Part shown: in pieces, positions 8,892 through 15,993 of the stretch
How positions within the stretch are numbered: position 1 is the first letter of the stretch
How the letters are laid out: every line of letters begins with the position of its first letter
Assembly: GCA_023423675.1 (NCBI GenBank)
Contig: JAFAFD010000490.1
Span: forward strand, 1 to 18,492
Direction of reading: 5' to 3'
DNA length: 18,492 bases
Source: Pseudomonadota bacterium
GTDB lineage: Bacteria > Pseudomonadota > Gammaproteobacteria > Xanthomonadales > Xanthomonadaceae
Notes under the pieces: model-generated
What the model saw: only the letters and a program-made list of their open reading frames with translations
Told to the model about the DNA's origin: nothing
Database searches by the model: none
Program-made: the position numbers and the translations under genes

Positions 8892-10187
8892 CTACAACAT
8901 GTACGGCACCTTGAACGACAGCGTGAAGTCCGGTGCATCCGGGGTCAGGCCGATGCCCAGCAGGGTCACCATCGTCGCGTGCTGGTTCAGCGCGTAGGTC
9001 ACGCCCAGGTTCAACGACGCCGCATTGGCATCGCTGCCGATCACCTTCACCCACTGCCCGCCCTGGAACCGCGTCGACGCGCGTGCACTGATCTTGTCGC
9101 TGAAGGAAATGCTCAGGCTAGTGCGTTCGTTGAAGGCGAAGGCCACGCCGGCACCGAAGTACACCGACCCGCCCAGCTTCACATCGCCGGGGTTCACGGT
9201 GTCCGGGTTGCTGTCGATATCGTCGAAGCCACGCGGGAAGGAATGGATGTAGCCGGCGTTGGCGAACAGGATCGCCGGATCGGCGGTCTTCACCATCGAC
9301 ACGCCCAGGTTGGCCTGCCAGACGCCGTTGCCGGTCGGCTGTTCGCGCGGGACCGCGAAGCGGATGTAGTCATCGTCATCACGCTCGATCACCCGCCAGT
9401 CCAGGCCATACGGTGCGCGGCCGGTCGGTGCGGTGACGCCGCCGGTCAGCACCGTTTCCGGGCGCCAGCCACGCTCGCCGAACAGGCGGTAGTTGGCGCT
9501 CATGCTGACATCGCCAATGCCGTTGCCGTTGGTCTCTTCCTGCGCGATCGCCGCCGCCGCGCCGCCCGCACCACCCTTCTGGTACACGGTGCGCCGTGCC
9601 AGGTAGGGCACGTCCATGTTCAACGTCAGGTTCGGGCTGACACCCCAGCGCGCGGCCAGGTTGTAGGTCAGCGAATCGGACTCGACATTCTCGATGGCGA
9701 TGTTGCCGAGGAAGATCGCATCCAGCGCCAGGAAGCCGTTGAGGGAGAGCTGCTTGCGGTCATAGCGCGCGTAGGTGAGGCTGTTTTCAACGGTGAACCT
9801 GCGCGAGAACAGCGCCGCCTGCTGCTGTTTCACATCGTCCACGCTGCGCCGCGCCTCCTGCTTGGCCTGCTGGGCCTCGGCCGCGGTGCTGGCATAACCT
9901 TCGCTGCTCGGTGGCACGGCGGCCGCCGCCGCAGACGCCAGGGGCGCCGCCGGGGTCGTGGCGCCGCCGGCCCGTCCACTCAGGCGGGCCTGCATGGCCT
10001 GCACCTGCATGTCCAGCTCGCGCAGGCGTCGCACCTCCTGCGCGTAGTTGGCCTTGAGCTGCTCGAGCTGGGTGATCAGTGCCTGTACATCGGCACCGTC
10101 CTTGGCCTCCGCCGCCGGTTGCTGGGCGAAGGCATTGGCCGCCAGCGCCGCCAGCGCCAGCGGGGTAAGCCGCAAATAGGTGTGCAT
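8892..10187 (-). CDS. fapF: FapF-like outer-membrane amyloid exporter
   Basis: A 431-residue protein expected to form the outer-membrane pore that secretes Fap amyloid subunits. The order of parts matches FapF: signal peptide (cleavage after AFA, residue 21), a periplasmic coiled coil (about 32-69, DVQALITQLEQLKANYAQEV onward) that trimerises in Pseudomonas FapF, an Ala/Pro-rich linker and a second charged helix (about 95-125), then a beta-barrel from about residue 128 (RRFTVENSLTYARYD) to the C-terminal strand FTLSFKVPYML. The barrel part has alternating hydrophobic strands and long polar loops. It is the last gene of the operon, 45 bp after fapE, with a strong terminator behind it. The Shine-Dalgarno is weak. 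Identification rests on this layout together with the neighbouring fapA-E genes. Confidence 0.88.
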   Translation of the reverse strand: MHTYLRLTPLALAALAANAFAQQPAAEAKDGADVQALITQLEQLKANYAQEVRRLRELDMQVQAMQARLSGRAGGATTPAAPLASAAAAAVPPSSEGYASTAAEAQQAKQEARRSVDDVKQQQAALFSRRFTVENSLTYARYDRKQLSLNGFLALDAIFLGNIAIENVESDSLTYNLAARWGVSPNLTLNMDVPYLARRTVYQKGGAGGAAAAIAQEETNGNGIGDVSMSANYRLFGERGWRPETVLTGGVTAPTGRAPYGLDWRVIERDDDDYIRFAVPREQPTGNGVWQANLGVSMVKTADPAILFANAGYIHSFPRGFDDIDSNPDTVNPGDVKLGGSVYFGAGVAFAFNERTSLSISFSDKISARASTRFQGGQWVKVIGSDANAASLNLGVTYALNQHATMVTLLGIGLTPDAPDFTLSFKVPYML

Positions 10188-10232
10188 GTCGTTGGCCTGC
10201 GTTGTCCGTCCTTCCCCCTTGACCGGGCCGTG

Positions 10233-10982
10233 TTACTGGCCCGGGCCCATGCCGCGGTTCAGCGCGATCGCCTGGGCCACGCTCTGGCTCAACGGCTGGT
10301 TGCTGGCCACGGTGCTGCGTACCAGCTCAAGCTGCAGCCGGTTGCTTGCCACTTGCCCATCACCGGACAGGGCGATGCCCTGGCCGACGCTGCCATTGCG
10401 GATCCACTGCTGGACCAGGCCCTGGCCGTCGATCTGCAGCATCAGGCGCGCCTGGTTGCCATCGAGCACCGCCGTGGCACTGGTCCCGCCCTGCTGCATC
10501 TGGGCGATGCGGTTGCCATCGTCGGTGGTGGTCGGCACCGCGCCATCACGTACGGTCAAGGTGGTCACGTTGCGCGCGGTGTTGCCATCGCCGGCCACCT
10601 GCACCGCCTGCACCAGGCCGGTGGCGTTGGCCAGGCCGCTGCTGTCGATGCTGCGTCCGTCCGGGGTGGGCATCGGGGCATCGGCGTTGGTGACCTGCAC
10701 GTGCGGCTGGAACGTCAGCCGCGGCGTACTGCCCTGGCGGAAGTCCATGCCCAGGGTCAGCGCGCCCTGCACGCTGCTGCCGTTGGCACCCTGCCATTGC
10801 GAAATCATAGTTACCCCGAACCAGGCCACGTTATTGCCGCCCACGGTGTAGCGGCCACGCATCAGGTTCAGTTCGGGATCGGGTATTTCCTTCAGGCCGC
10901 GCCCTGGTGCGCCTTCAGCGGCCCAGGCGGGCAGCACCGGCAACAGCAGCAGCGTGGCGATCAACAAACGTTGGCACAGCAT
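10233..10982 (-). CDS. fapE: FapE-like amyloid accessory protein
   Basis: A 249-residue secreted protein with a clear signal peptide (residues 1-22, cleavage after AWA). Pseudomonas FapE is found in small amounts in fibrils and is needed for their assembly or secretion; its mechanism is not known. Just after the signal peptide comes IPDPELNLMRGR (residues 33-44), which resembles the leader of double-glycine-processed peptides. Next is a beta-rich region beginning YTVGGNNVAWFGVTMISQWQ, and then Gly/Asn/Gln/Thr-rich segments with spaced Asn residues, as in fibre-associated proteins. The ATG at 10982 has a strong GAAGGAGG Shine-Dalgarno directly after the fapD stop (13-bp gap), which settles the start and implies coupling to fapD. 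The assignment combines this sequence with the operon position between the C39-type peptidase and FapF. Confidence 0.82.
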   Translation of the reverse strand: MLCQRLLIATLLLLPVLPAWAAEGAPGRGLKEIPDPELNLMRGRYTVGGNNVAWFGVTMISQWQGANGSSVQGALTLGMDFRQGSTPRLTFQPHVQVTNADAPMPTPDGRSIDSSGLANATGLVQAVQVAGDGNTARNVTTLTVRDGAVPTTTDDGNRIAQMQQGGTSATAVLDGNQARLMLQIDGQGLVQQWIRNGSVGQGIALSGDGQVASNRLQLELVRSTVASNQPLSQSVAQAIALNRGMGPGQ

Positions 10983-10995
10983 GATCGGGCCTCCT

Positions 10996-11700
10996 TCAGA
11001 ACAGGTCGGCATGGCTGAAGCCGAAATCGACCAGTTCGGCATCGGTGATCGGGCCCTGCCGCGCGTACAACGCACGCGCACTGGGCCGCTCGCTGGGTTG
11101 CAGAAGAACCGTGTTGCGATCGAAGTCGCTGCCGATCACGACGAAAACAGCGCGCGACGGCCACGCTTCGTTGAATTCGGCCAGGGACAGGCTGCGGTTG
11201 CCGAGGATGGGGTCGGCCACCTCGACGATGCCGCCACGGACCTGCTTGAGCACCACGAAGTGGCGGAACCCGCGCACGTCCATCAGCACCAGGCCGGGCA
11301 CGCGCAGGTTGCGCAGCCGGCTTTCATCGATGCGGTAGCCACGCCCGCGCATGCCGAGTGATTCGACATAGCGCTTGATGTCCAGCAGCGAGAAACCGCG
11401 TTCCTTCACCAGCTGCGGATCGGACACGCCCATCATCCCTTCGATCACCGTCGCCTCCGTGGTGTCCAGGTGGTAGGCGTAGCGCAGGATGGTGGCCAGT
11501 GCGGCCGCGCCACAGCTGTAATCGGTGTGTTGCCGCACCAGGTTGCGGTAGCGCCGCTCCTGCATGCTCTCCACCTTCTGCTGCATCAGCGCGCCGTTGG
11601 GCAGTACGCCGGTGAACTTGACGTCGCCCGCCCATGCGTGGGCGCTGCCCAGCAACAGCAGGCAGGACAGCAGGCGGATCCAGCAGCGGTGTGCGGCCAT
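10996..11700 (-). CDS. fapD: FapD-like C39-family cysteine peptidase
   Basis: A 234-residue papain-fold peptidase of the C39 type (the domain that cuts double-glycine leaders in bacteriocin exporters), here a stand-alone periplasmic protein. The signal peptide ends near residue 24 (AHAWA). The active site is complete: oxyanion Gln57 six residues before the nucleophile Cys63 (QHTDYSCGAAA), His147 in FRHFVVL and Asp163 in VADP. In Pseudomonas fap operons FapD is required for normal fibril export, but its substrate is unsettled. The ATG at 11700 is preceded by GGAGGG at good spacing; the frame stays open upstream only into the hairpin-rich spacer. The gene follows fapC after 139 bp with three hairpins, so its expression may be set below that of the structural genes. 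Confidence 0.92.
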   Translation of the reverse strand: MAAHRCWIRLLSCLLLLGSAHAWAGDVKFTGVLPNGALMQQKVESMQERRYRNLVRQHTDYSCGAAALATILRYAYHLDTTEATVIEGMMGVSDPQLVKERGFSLLDIKRYVESLGMRGRGYRIDESRLRNLRVPGLVLMDVRGFRHFVVLKQVRGGIVEVADPILGNRSLSLAEFNEAWPSRAVFVVIGSDFDRNTVLLQPSERPSARALYARQGPITDAELVDFGFSHADLF

Positions 11701-11721
11701 GGTGCCCTCCAGAAGAAGGAA

Positions 11722-11820
11722 GGAGCCCCTGCCCCAAGGGGGAGGAGGAGCAGGGGCTCCCGGGAGACCCGGCCATTGGCGGATGGCCGGGCTTGTTGCA
11801 CTCAACGCAGCTTCGCTGCG
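11722..11820 (-). promoter_or_regulatory. Three tandem hairpins in the fapC-fapD spacer
   Basis: Three inverted repeats lie in line. GGAGCCCCTGC (11722-11732) pairs with 11750-11760, 11 bp with a 17-nt loop. CCCGGCCAT (11768-11776) pairs with 11783-11791, 9 bp with a 6-nt loop. CGCAGC (11806-11811) pairs with 11815-11820 around a TTC loop. On the operon's strand the last hairpin is followed by TTCCTTCTTCT before the fapD Shine-Dalgarno. They could act as partial terminators or as a 3' shield for fapC mRNA. Confidence 0.65.
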
Positions 11821-11839
11821 AAAGCGATCACGCCAGGTG

Positions 11840-13222
11840 TTACTCGCCGCCGCCGGTGCCGCCACCGCCACCGGTGCTCGGCTGTGCCACGGCCAGGGCC
11901 AGGCTGTTGGCCTGCAGGTTGCCGGTGCCCGAGGCGACGTTCACGCCGATGTTGCCGGAGGCGCCCGAGAACGCACTGCCCGACAGCGCCGAGGTGTTGG
12001 TCGCATTCACGTTCACCCAGCGGGTGGTCGTGACGGTGCCGCTCAGGCTGGCGTACAGGTCGGCGACGCCCAGTTCGACGAACTGGCTGGTGCCGCTTTC
12101 ACGCGTATCGAAGCCCAGGCCACCGACGCCCTGACGGTACGGGTTCGGCGTCGCGTTCTGGATCTCGTTGTCCAGATCGATGTGGCCGGTCGCGTTGCCA
12201 CCCGGGTGCGGCAGGTCGCCACTCCAGGTATCCAGATAGTAGTTGGCCATCTGGTAGGCATTGCCACGGCCGCTGTAGGTGCCGGCGCCATAGGCCAGGG
12301 TCAGGCCGCTGACACCGCCGCTCATGCCGACCTGCACCGTATCGGTGTAGGACTGCACGAAGCCGGCATTGCTCACGGCATTGCCGCTGGACACCTGGTT
12401 GGAGCTGATGCTGGACTGGGCCATCGCGCTGGTGGCCACCGACGCAGCGAGCGCGTTCTTCTGCTCGTTGTTGTTGCCCGACGCGATGTTCACGCCGATG
12501 TTGCCGGACGCGCCGCCGAAGGCATTGCCACCGAGGCCGGCAGCGTTGGTGACGCCGGAGTTCATGGTGGTGTTGCCCATGCCGGACTGGTTGACGAACA
12601 CTTCAGCGTCGGCCATGCCGAAGCTGAAGGACGCGTCAGCGGCGGACAGCGAAGCCGCATTGTCCTGCGCGTTGTTGTCACCGGCCACGACGTTGAAGCC
12701 GAGGTTGCCCGAGGCACCCGAGCCGACGTCATCGGCGATCGAGGCGCTGTTGGTGACCAGGCTGTTGGACGCGGCGTTGTGGCTGATCGACTGGCGGTTG
12801 TCGATGACCGCGATGGCGGCCGAATCCAGGTCGATGTCACCGGTGATGGTCGGATCGCCGGAGAAGTTCACGTCGCTGCTCAGGCGCAGGTCCTTTTCCA
12901 GGTTCACGTCGACGCCGTGGTTGTTCTTTTCCTTGCGCTCGTCGGCCTGGATGTTGCTGTTCTTCTGTACCTGCTCGTTGACCGTACGGTTGCGGGTCAC
13001 GCTCGAGCTGTCGGTGTTGTTGCGTACCGTGGTGTTGGTACGGGTCCAGTTGCGGACCTCGTTGTCGGTGTGGTTGTGGGTGTCGTTACGGGTTTCGGTC
13101 ACGACATGGTTGTGGTTGATGTTCGCGTTGGCGTTCTGGTTGTCCCAGCCATTGGCCGCGGCGGCGGTCGAGGCAGAAGCAATTGCCATGGCGAGCAGAG
13201 ACTTCTTGAAAGTCGCGTTCAT
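11840..13222 (-). CDS. fapC: FapC-like major functional-amyloid subunit
   Basis: This is the expected main fibre protein, 460 residues with a signal peptide ending near residue 23. Three imperfect amyloid repeats can be seen, each built on GASGN(I/L)G(V/F)N followed by a glycine turn and an Asn/Gln/Ala strand: R1 about 141-197, R2 about 209-262 and R3 about 402-446. R1 and R2 are close together, while a linker of about 140 residues separates R2 from R3. Between the signal and R1 is an unusual Asn/Thr/Arg/His-rich stretch (about 26-103), with pairs such as HNH and HNHTDN. The protein ends in a Gly-rich tail and has no cysteine at all, whereas Pseudomonas FapC carries a C-terminal CXXC. The ATG at 13222 follows a GAGAGAGGA Shine-Dalgarno. 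It lies 45 bp after fapB. Confidence 0.9.
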   Translation of the reverse strand: MNATFKKSLLAMAIASASTAAAANGWDNQNANANINHNHVVTETRNDTHNHTDNEVRNWTRTNTTVRNNTDSSSVTRNRTVNEQVQKNSNIQADERKEKNNHGVDVNLEKDLRLSSDVNFSGDPTITGDIDLDSAAIAVIDNRQSISHNAASNSLVTNSASIADDVGSGASGNLGFNVVAGDNNAQDNAASLSAADASFSFGMADAEVFVNQSGMGNTTMNSGVTNAAGLGGNAFGGASGNIGVNIASGNNNEQKNALAASVATSAMAQSSISSNQVSSGNAVSNAGFVQSYTDTVQVGMSGGVSGLTLAYGAGTYSGRGNAYQMANYYLDTWSGDLPHPGGNATGHIDLDNEIQNATPNPYRQGVGGLGFDTRESGTSQFVELGVADLYASLSGTVTTTRWVNVNATNTSALSGSAFSGASGNIGVNVASGTGNLQANSLALAVAQPSTGGGGGTGGGE

Positions 13223-13267
13223 GGTGTCCTCTCTCTCATCAGTGATACATCGGGTGGTGGGTACTGC

Positions 13268-13891
13268 TCACGGGTTGCCCTGGACGACCATGCCAAGCAC
13301 GTTGGCCGTGTCGTTGCGGGCTCCCGCGATCTGATTGAGTTGCAGGACACCGTCGAAGCCCCGCAGTACCGAGGCGGAAACCCCGACGCTGCGGATACCC
13401 GCCGCAACACCGTCGCCGATGTCGCCCTGCCCCCCTGTTGACGCGATGTCCGACGCCGCCAAAGCCGCGTCGTCGGTCTCGCGTATCCCTTGCCGGGCCA
13501 GCGTCGCGCTGACGACGTTGAGGGTCGTATTGGCGATGCCACTGGCCTGGTTGATCGATGCGATGCCACTGGCGCCGTTCAGCGCCTGGCCTTCGATATG
13601 TGCGCTGGCCTGCAGCGGCCCCGACAGCACCACGTCGGCATGGCGCTGCTGGCGTGCAGCGATGGCGACGTTGGCCTGGTCGCCGGTGGCCATGCCCTGC
13701 AGGTTGGCCTGGATGTTCAGGTCGCCGCTGGCCTGGTTGACCATGATGGCGCCACTGGCACCGGCCAGCGCGCGGTCGCCGATACGGGCCACGTCCAGAT
13801 AGGACAGCATGCCGCTGTAATCATCGGCCCAGGCCAGTGCGGGCGCACCCGCCAGCACCAGCAGCAGCGCGCCACGCGCCGCGCGATTCAC
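13268..13891 (-). CDS. fapB: FapB-like minor amyloid subunit (putative nucleator)
   Basis: A 207-residue secreted protein with a signal peptide (cleavage near ALA-WA, residues 20-22) and three amyloid-like repeats: GASGAIMVNQASGDLNIQAN (about 44-63), GASGIASINQASGIANTTLN in the middle, and GFDGVLQLNQIAGARNDTAN close to the C-terminus. All share the pattern G-A/F-S/D-G-x4-NQ-x-(S/A)G, related to those of FapC. In Pseudomonas FapB is thought to nucleate FapC. The start is a GTG at 13891 that overlaps the fapA stop in GTGA, with a perfect GGAGGT Shine-Dalgarno upstream, so translation is coupled to fapA. No cysteines are present. The repeat pattern and the order fapA-fapB-fapC support the call over a second FapC copy. 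Confidence 0.87.
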   Translation of the reverse strand: MNRAARGALLLVLAGAPALAWADDYSGMLSYLDVARIGDRALAGASGAIMVNQASGDLNIQANLQGMATGDQANVAIAARQQRHADVVLSGPLQASAHIEGQALNGASGIASINQASGIANTTLNVVSATLARQGIRETDDAALAASDIASTGGQGDIGDGVAAGIRSVGVSASVLRGFDGVLQLNQIAGARNDTANVLGMVVQGNP

Positions 13892-14427
13892 TTGCCACCT
13901 CCCTGCGGTGCCGCGCCCAGCGGGAACTGCGCCAGCGCGCCGCGCACGGTATCGCCGATGCCGCGGGTGGTGTTGCCGACGGCGCCGAGCGGGCCGCTCA
14001 TCGCACCGCCCAGGCTGTTGCCGCCGAGCGCGCCGTCACTGGAACGGCCCAGCGTGCCGCCGAGGGCCTGGTGGGTCACCCGCTCCACGGTGGTGCCGCC
14101 TGGCGCGGCCATGCGGCCGGTCTGCCCCGCCCCGAGCCCGGCATAGTCGTCATCGCTCAATTCATCCATGCCGCTGGAGCCGCCGCCGCTGCCGAGTGCG
14201 GTGGCGATCTCATGCTGCGGTTTGGGATCGGCGATCAACGCCATGCCGGGCGCCGCCATGCGATAGGCCGGACGTGCGGCCACATCGCGCAGCAGGACGA
14301 TCTCGCCCGGCTGCGCCTTCACTCCCTGGCGCGCACCCGAGGCGGCGGCCGCCAGCGGGCAGGCCAGGGCCAGCAGCAGCGCCAGCTGCCGGACCGAGGA
14401 ACCGAGATGGGTGGTGCTGCTGTCCAT
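13888..14427 (-). CDS. fapA: FapA-like protein, first gene of the amyloid operon
   Basis: A 179-residue exported protein. The signal peptide spans about residues 12-29 (LALLLALACPLAAAAS). A compact region follows (GEIVLLRDVAARPAYRMAAPGMALIAD), then a Gly/Ser linker, the motif LSDDDYAGLGAG (residues 90-101), and a Gly/Leu-rich tail with repeated LGG/GALGG units to the end. In Pseudomonas FapA affects which subunit makes up the fibre and is regarded as a chaperone or regulator; the same role here is inferred mainly from operon position, size and low complexity. The ATG at 14427 has a GGGAGAG Shine-Dalgarno and lies about 22 nt from the predicted sigma-54 start site. The stop overlaps fapB's GTG by four bases. 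Confidence 0.78.
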   Translation of the reverse strand: MDSSTTHLGSSVRQLALLLALACPLAAAASGARQGVKAQPGEIVLLRDVAARPAYRMAAPGMALIADPKPQHEIATALGSGGGSSGMDELSDDDYAGLGAGQTGRMAAPGGTTVERVTHQALGGTLGRSSDGALGGNSLGGAMSGPLGAVGNTTRGIGDTVRGALAQFPLGAAPQGGGK

Positions 14428-14459
14428 GCCGCTCTCCCGTTGCGTATGCGCAGGGACAG

Positions 14460-14476
14460 AGCAGCTTCCGTGCCAA
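14460..14476 (-). promoter_or_regulatory. Sigma-54 (-24/-12) promoter of the fap operon
   Basis: On the minus strand the sequence TTGGCACGGAAGCTGCT matches the consensus TGGCACG-N4-TTGC with one mismatch (CTGC for TTGC). The invariant GG (14474-14473) and GC (14462-14461) are separated by exactly ten bases, as sigma-54 requires. Transcription should begin near 14449, about 22 nt before the fapA ATG. Confidence 0.85.
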
Positions 14477-14482
14477 CTTCCA

Positions 14483-14504
14483 AACCGCTTGGTAGCAAGC
14501 GGTT
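14483..14504. promoter_or_regulatory. 9-bp inverted repeat directly upstream of the -24 element
   Basis: AACCGCTTG (14483-14491) and CAAGCGGTT (14496-14504) form a perfect inverted repeat with a 4-bp centre. It is centred about 45 bp upstream of the predicted start and ends 7 bp from the -24 box. A protein bound here would touch or block the promoter, so a repressor or co-regulator operator is plausible. The binding factor is unknown. Confidence 0.55.
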
Positions 14505-14536
14505 CAGCCAGTCGAGGGGTGGCGCGTTGCCAGCAG

Positions 14537-14629
14537 GGTGTTACAGAGGCGTTCGGATTTCGTTTGCCTTAACGTGCAGGAAACAACGCTGCACAAGGCT
14601 TGGCAGGGGCTGTATCAGCGGTGTTACAG
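14537..14629. promoter_or_regulatory. Direct repeats GGTGTTACAG, candidate enhancer sites for the sigma-54 activator
   Basis: The ten-base sequence GGTGTTACAG occurs at 14537-14546 and again at 14620-14629, 83 bp apart (near eight helical turns). The copies are centred about 92 and 175 bp upstream of the predicted fap start, in the usual range for enhancer-binding proteins. Each contains the small dyad TGT-T-ACA. Between them is a 6-bp inverted repeat GTGCAG/CTGCAC (14574-14594). Confidence 0.5.
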
Positions 14630-14644
14630 GTGCTGATACAGCCC
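14607..14644. repeat. 13-bp perfect inverted repeat past the symporter stop
   Basis: GGGCTGTATCAGC (14607-14619) and its exact complement (14632-14644) flank a 12-bp centre that contains the distal GGTGTTACAG copy. It begins 15 bp after the symporter stop codon, so it may be a terminator hairpin, although no T tract follows on the minus strand. Its symmetry around the repeated motif also fits an operator for the fap regulator. Both uses are possible. Confidence 0.6.
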
Positions 14645-14658
14645 GTTGCAGTGCCGCT

Positions 14659-15993
14659 TCAGCTACGCGGCGGGGTCGGGTCGGGATCATCCAGGCCGAC
14701 GTTGGTCGAAGGGTTGTCGTACACCGACTGGTCGAGCAGGCCGGTTTCCTTGGCCACCAGCACCGGCACCAGCATCTGGCCCGTCACGTTCGTCATGGTC
14801 CGCATCATGTCCAGGATGCGGTCGATCGCGTACAGGTAACCGATGGTTTCCAGCGGCAGGTTGGCCGCACTCAGCACCACGGTGGCCATGATGACCGCCG
14901 TGCCCGGCACGCCGGCCGTGCCGAAGCTGCCCAGCACCGATGCGATCAGCACCACCACGTACTGCTCCGGCGTCAGCGGCACGCCGCTGTACTGGGCGAT
15001 GAACACCGCGCACAGCGCAGGGTAGATCGCACCGCAGCCGTCCATCTTGATGCTCGCGCCCAGCGGCACGGCGAACGAACCATAGTCCTTGTTGACGCCC
15101 AGGTTGTGGGTGATCGAACGCAGCGCCACCGGCATCGCCGCGAAGCTGGACGAGCTGACGAACGCCACCTGCATGCCCGGCGCGGCACCGCGGAAGAACT
15201 TCAGCGGATTCAGCCCGTGCGAGAGCAGCAGCGCGCTGTAGACCACGATGATGTGCAGCGCGCAGGCCACGTACAGGGCCAGCACGAAATGGCCCAGCGG
15301 CAGCAGCTTCTCGAAGCCGTAGCTGCCGACCAGGCCGGCGATCAGGCCGAAGGTTCCGATCGGGGTGACTTCCAGCACGAAGCGGGTCACCTGGATCATG
15401 ATGTCGCTCATCTGGCCGACCAGCTTGCGCGCCTCGGTCACCTTCTCGCCGAGCTTGACGATGGCGAAGCCGACCAGGCCGGCGAAGAAGATCACCGGCA
15501 GGATCGAACCACGGCCGGCCGCCAGCACGGTCTCGCCCGCGGCGTTGACCTTGGTGCCGATGCCCGACAGCGCGTAGAACACGTTGGACGGCACCACGTC
15601 CAGCAGCACCTGCACCACGCTGGGTACTTCGCGCGGCACGTAGTTGTTGGCCATCGACAGCTGCAGGCCACCGGCGCCGGGCTGCAGCACCGTGCCCACG
15701 CCCAGGCCCACGCACACCGCCAGCGCGGCGGTGATGACGAACCACAGGAACGTGCGGCCACTGAGCGCGGCGACCGATTTCTGGCCGTGCAGCGAGGAGA
15801 TGGCGTTGATGACCGCGAAGAACACCAGCGGTACCGCGATCATCTTGATGAGGGTGACGTACAGCTCGCCGAGCGGGCCGAACCACGTTTCAGCGGCCGG
15901 GCCAAGCGCCCAGCCCGCCAGCGCGCCGAGCACGAAGCCACCGACCACGCGCTGCCAGAATGGAATCCGCAGCCAGGCAGAGACCAGTTTCAT
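14659..15993 (-). CDS. Dicarboxylate/amino acid:cation symporter (DAACS family)
   Basis: A 444-residue inner-membrane secondary transporter that brings in C4-dicarboxylates or acidic amino acids with protons or sodium. Family hallmarks are present: an N-terminal helix block with LGELYVTLIKMIAVPLVFFAVINAI, the serine-rich re-entrant motif SSSSFAAMP, MDGCGAIYPAL in the position of the usual NMDGT region, PGTAVIMATVVLSAANLP for the second hairpin loop, and LDMMRTMTNVTGQ in the last helix. Substrate preference cannot be settled between DctA-like and GltP-like activity. The ATG at 15993 (MKLVSAWLRIPFWQR) gives normal length; the reading frame remains open far upstream only because of base composition. 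It is divergent from the alkaline phosphatase gene across 153 bp. Confidence 0.93.
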   Translation of the reverse strand: MKLVSAWLRIPFWQRVVGGFVLGALAGWALGPAAETWFGPLGELYVTLIKMIAVPLVFFAVINAISSLHGQKSVAALSGRTFLWFVITAALAVCVGLGVGTVLQPGAGGLQLSMANNYVPREVPSVVQVLLDVVPSNVFYALSGIGTKVNAAGETVLAAGRGSILPVIFFAGLVGFAIVKLGEKVTEARKLVGQMSDIMIQVTRFVLEVTPIGTFGLIAGLVGSYGFEKLLPLGHFVLALYVACALHIIVVYSALLLSHGLNPLKFFRGAAPGMQVAFVSSSSFAAMPVALRSITHNLGVNKDYGSFAVPLGASIKMDGCGAIYPALCAVFIAQYSGVPLTPEQYVVVLIASVLGSFGTAGVPGTAVIMATVVLSAANLPLETIGYLYAIDRILDMMRTMTNVTGQMLVPVLVAKETGLLDQSVYDNPSTNVGLDDPDPTPPRS

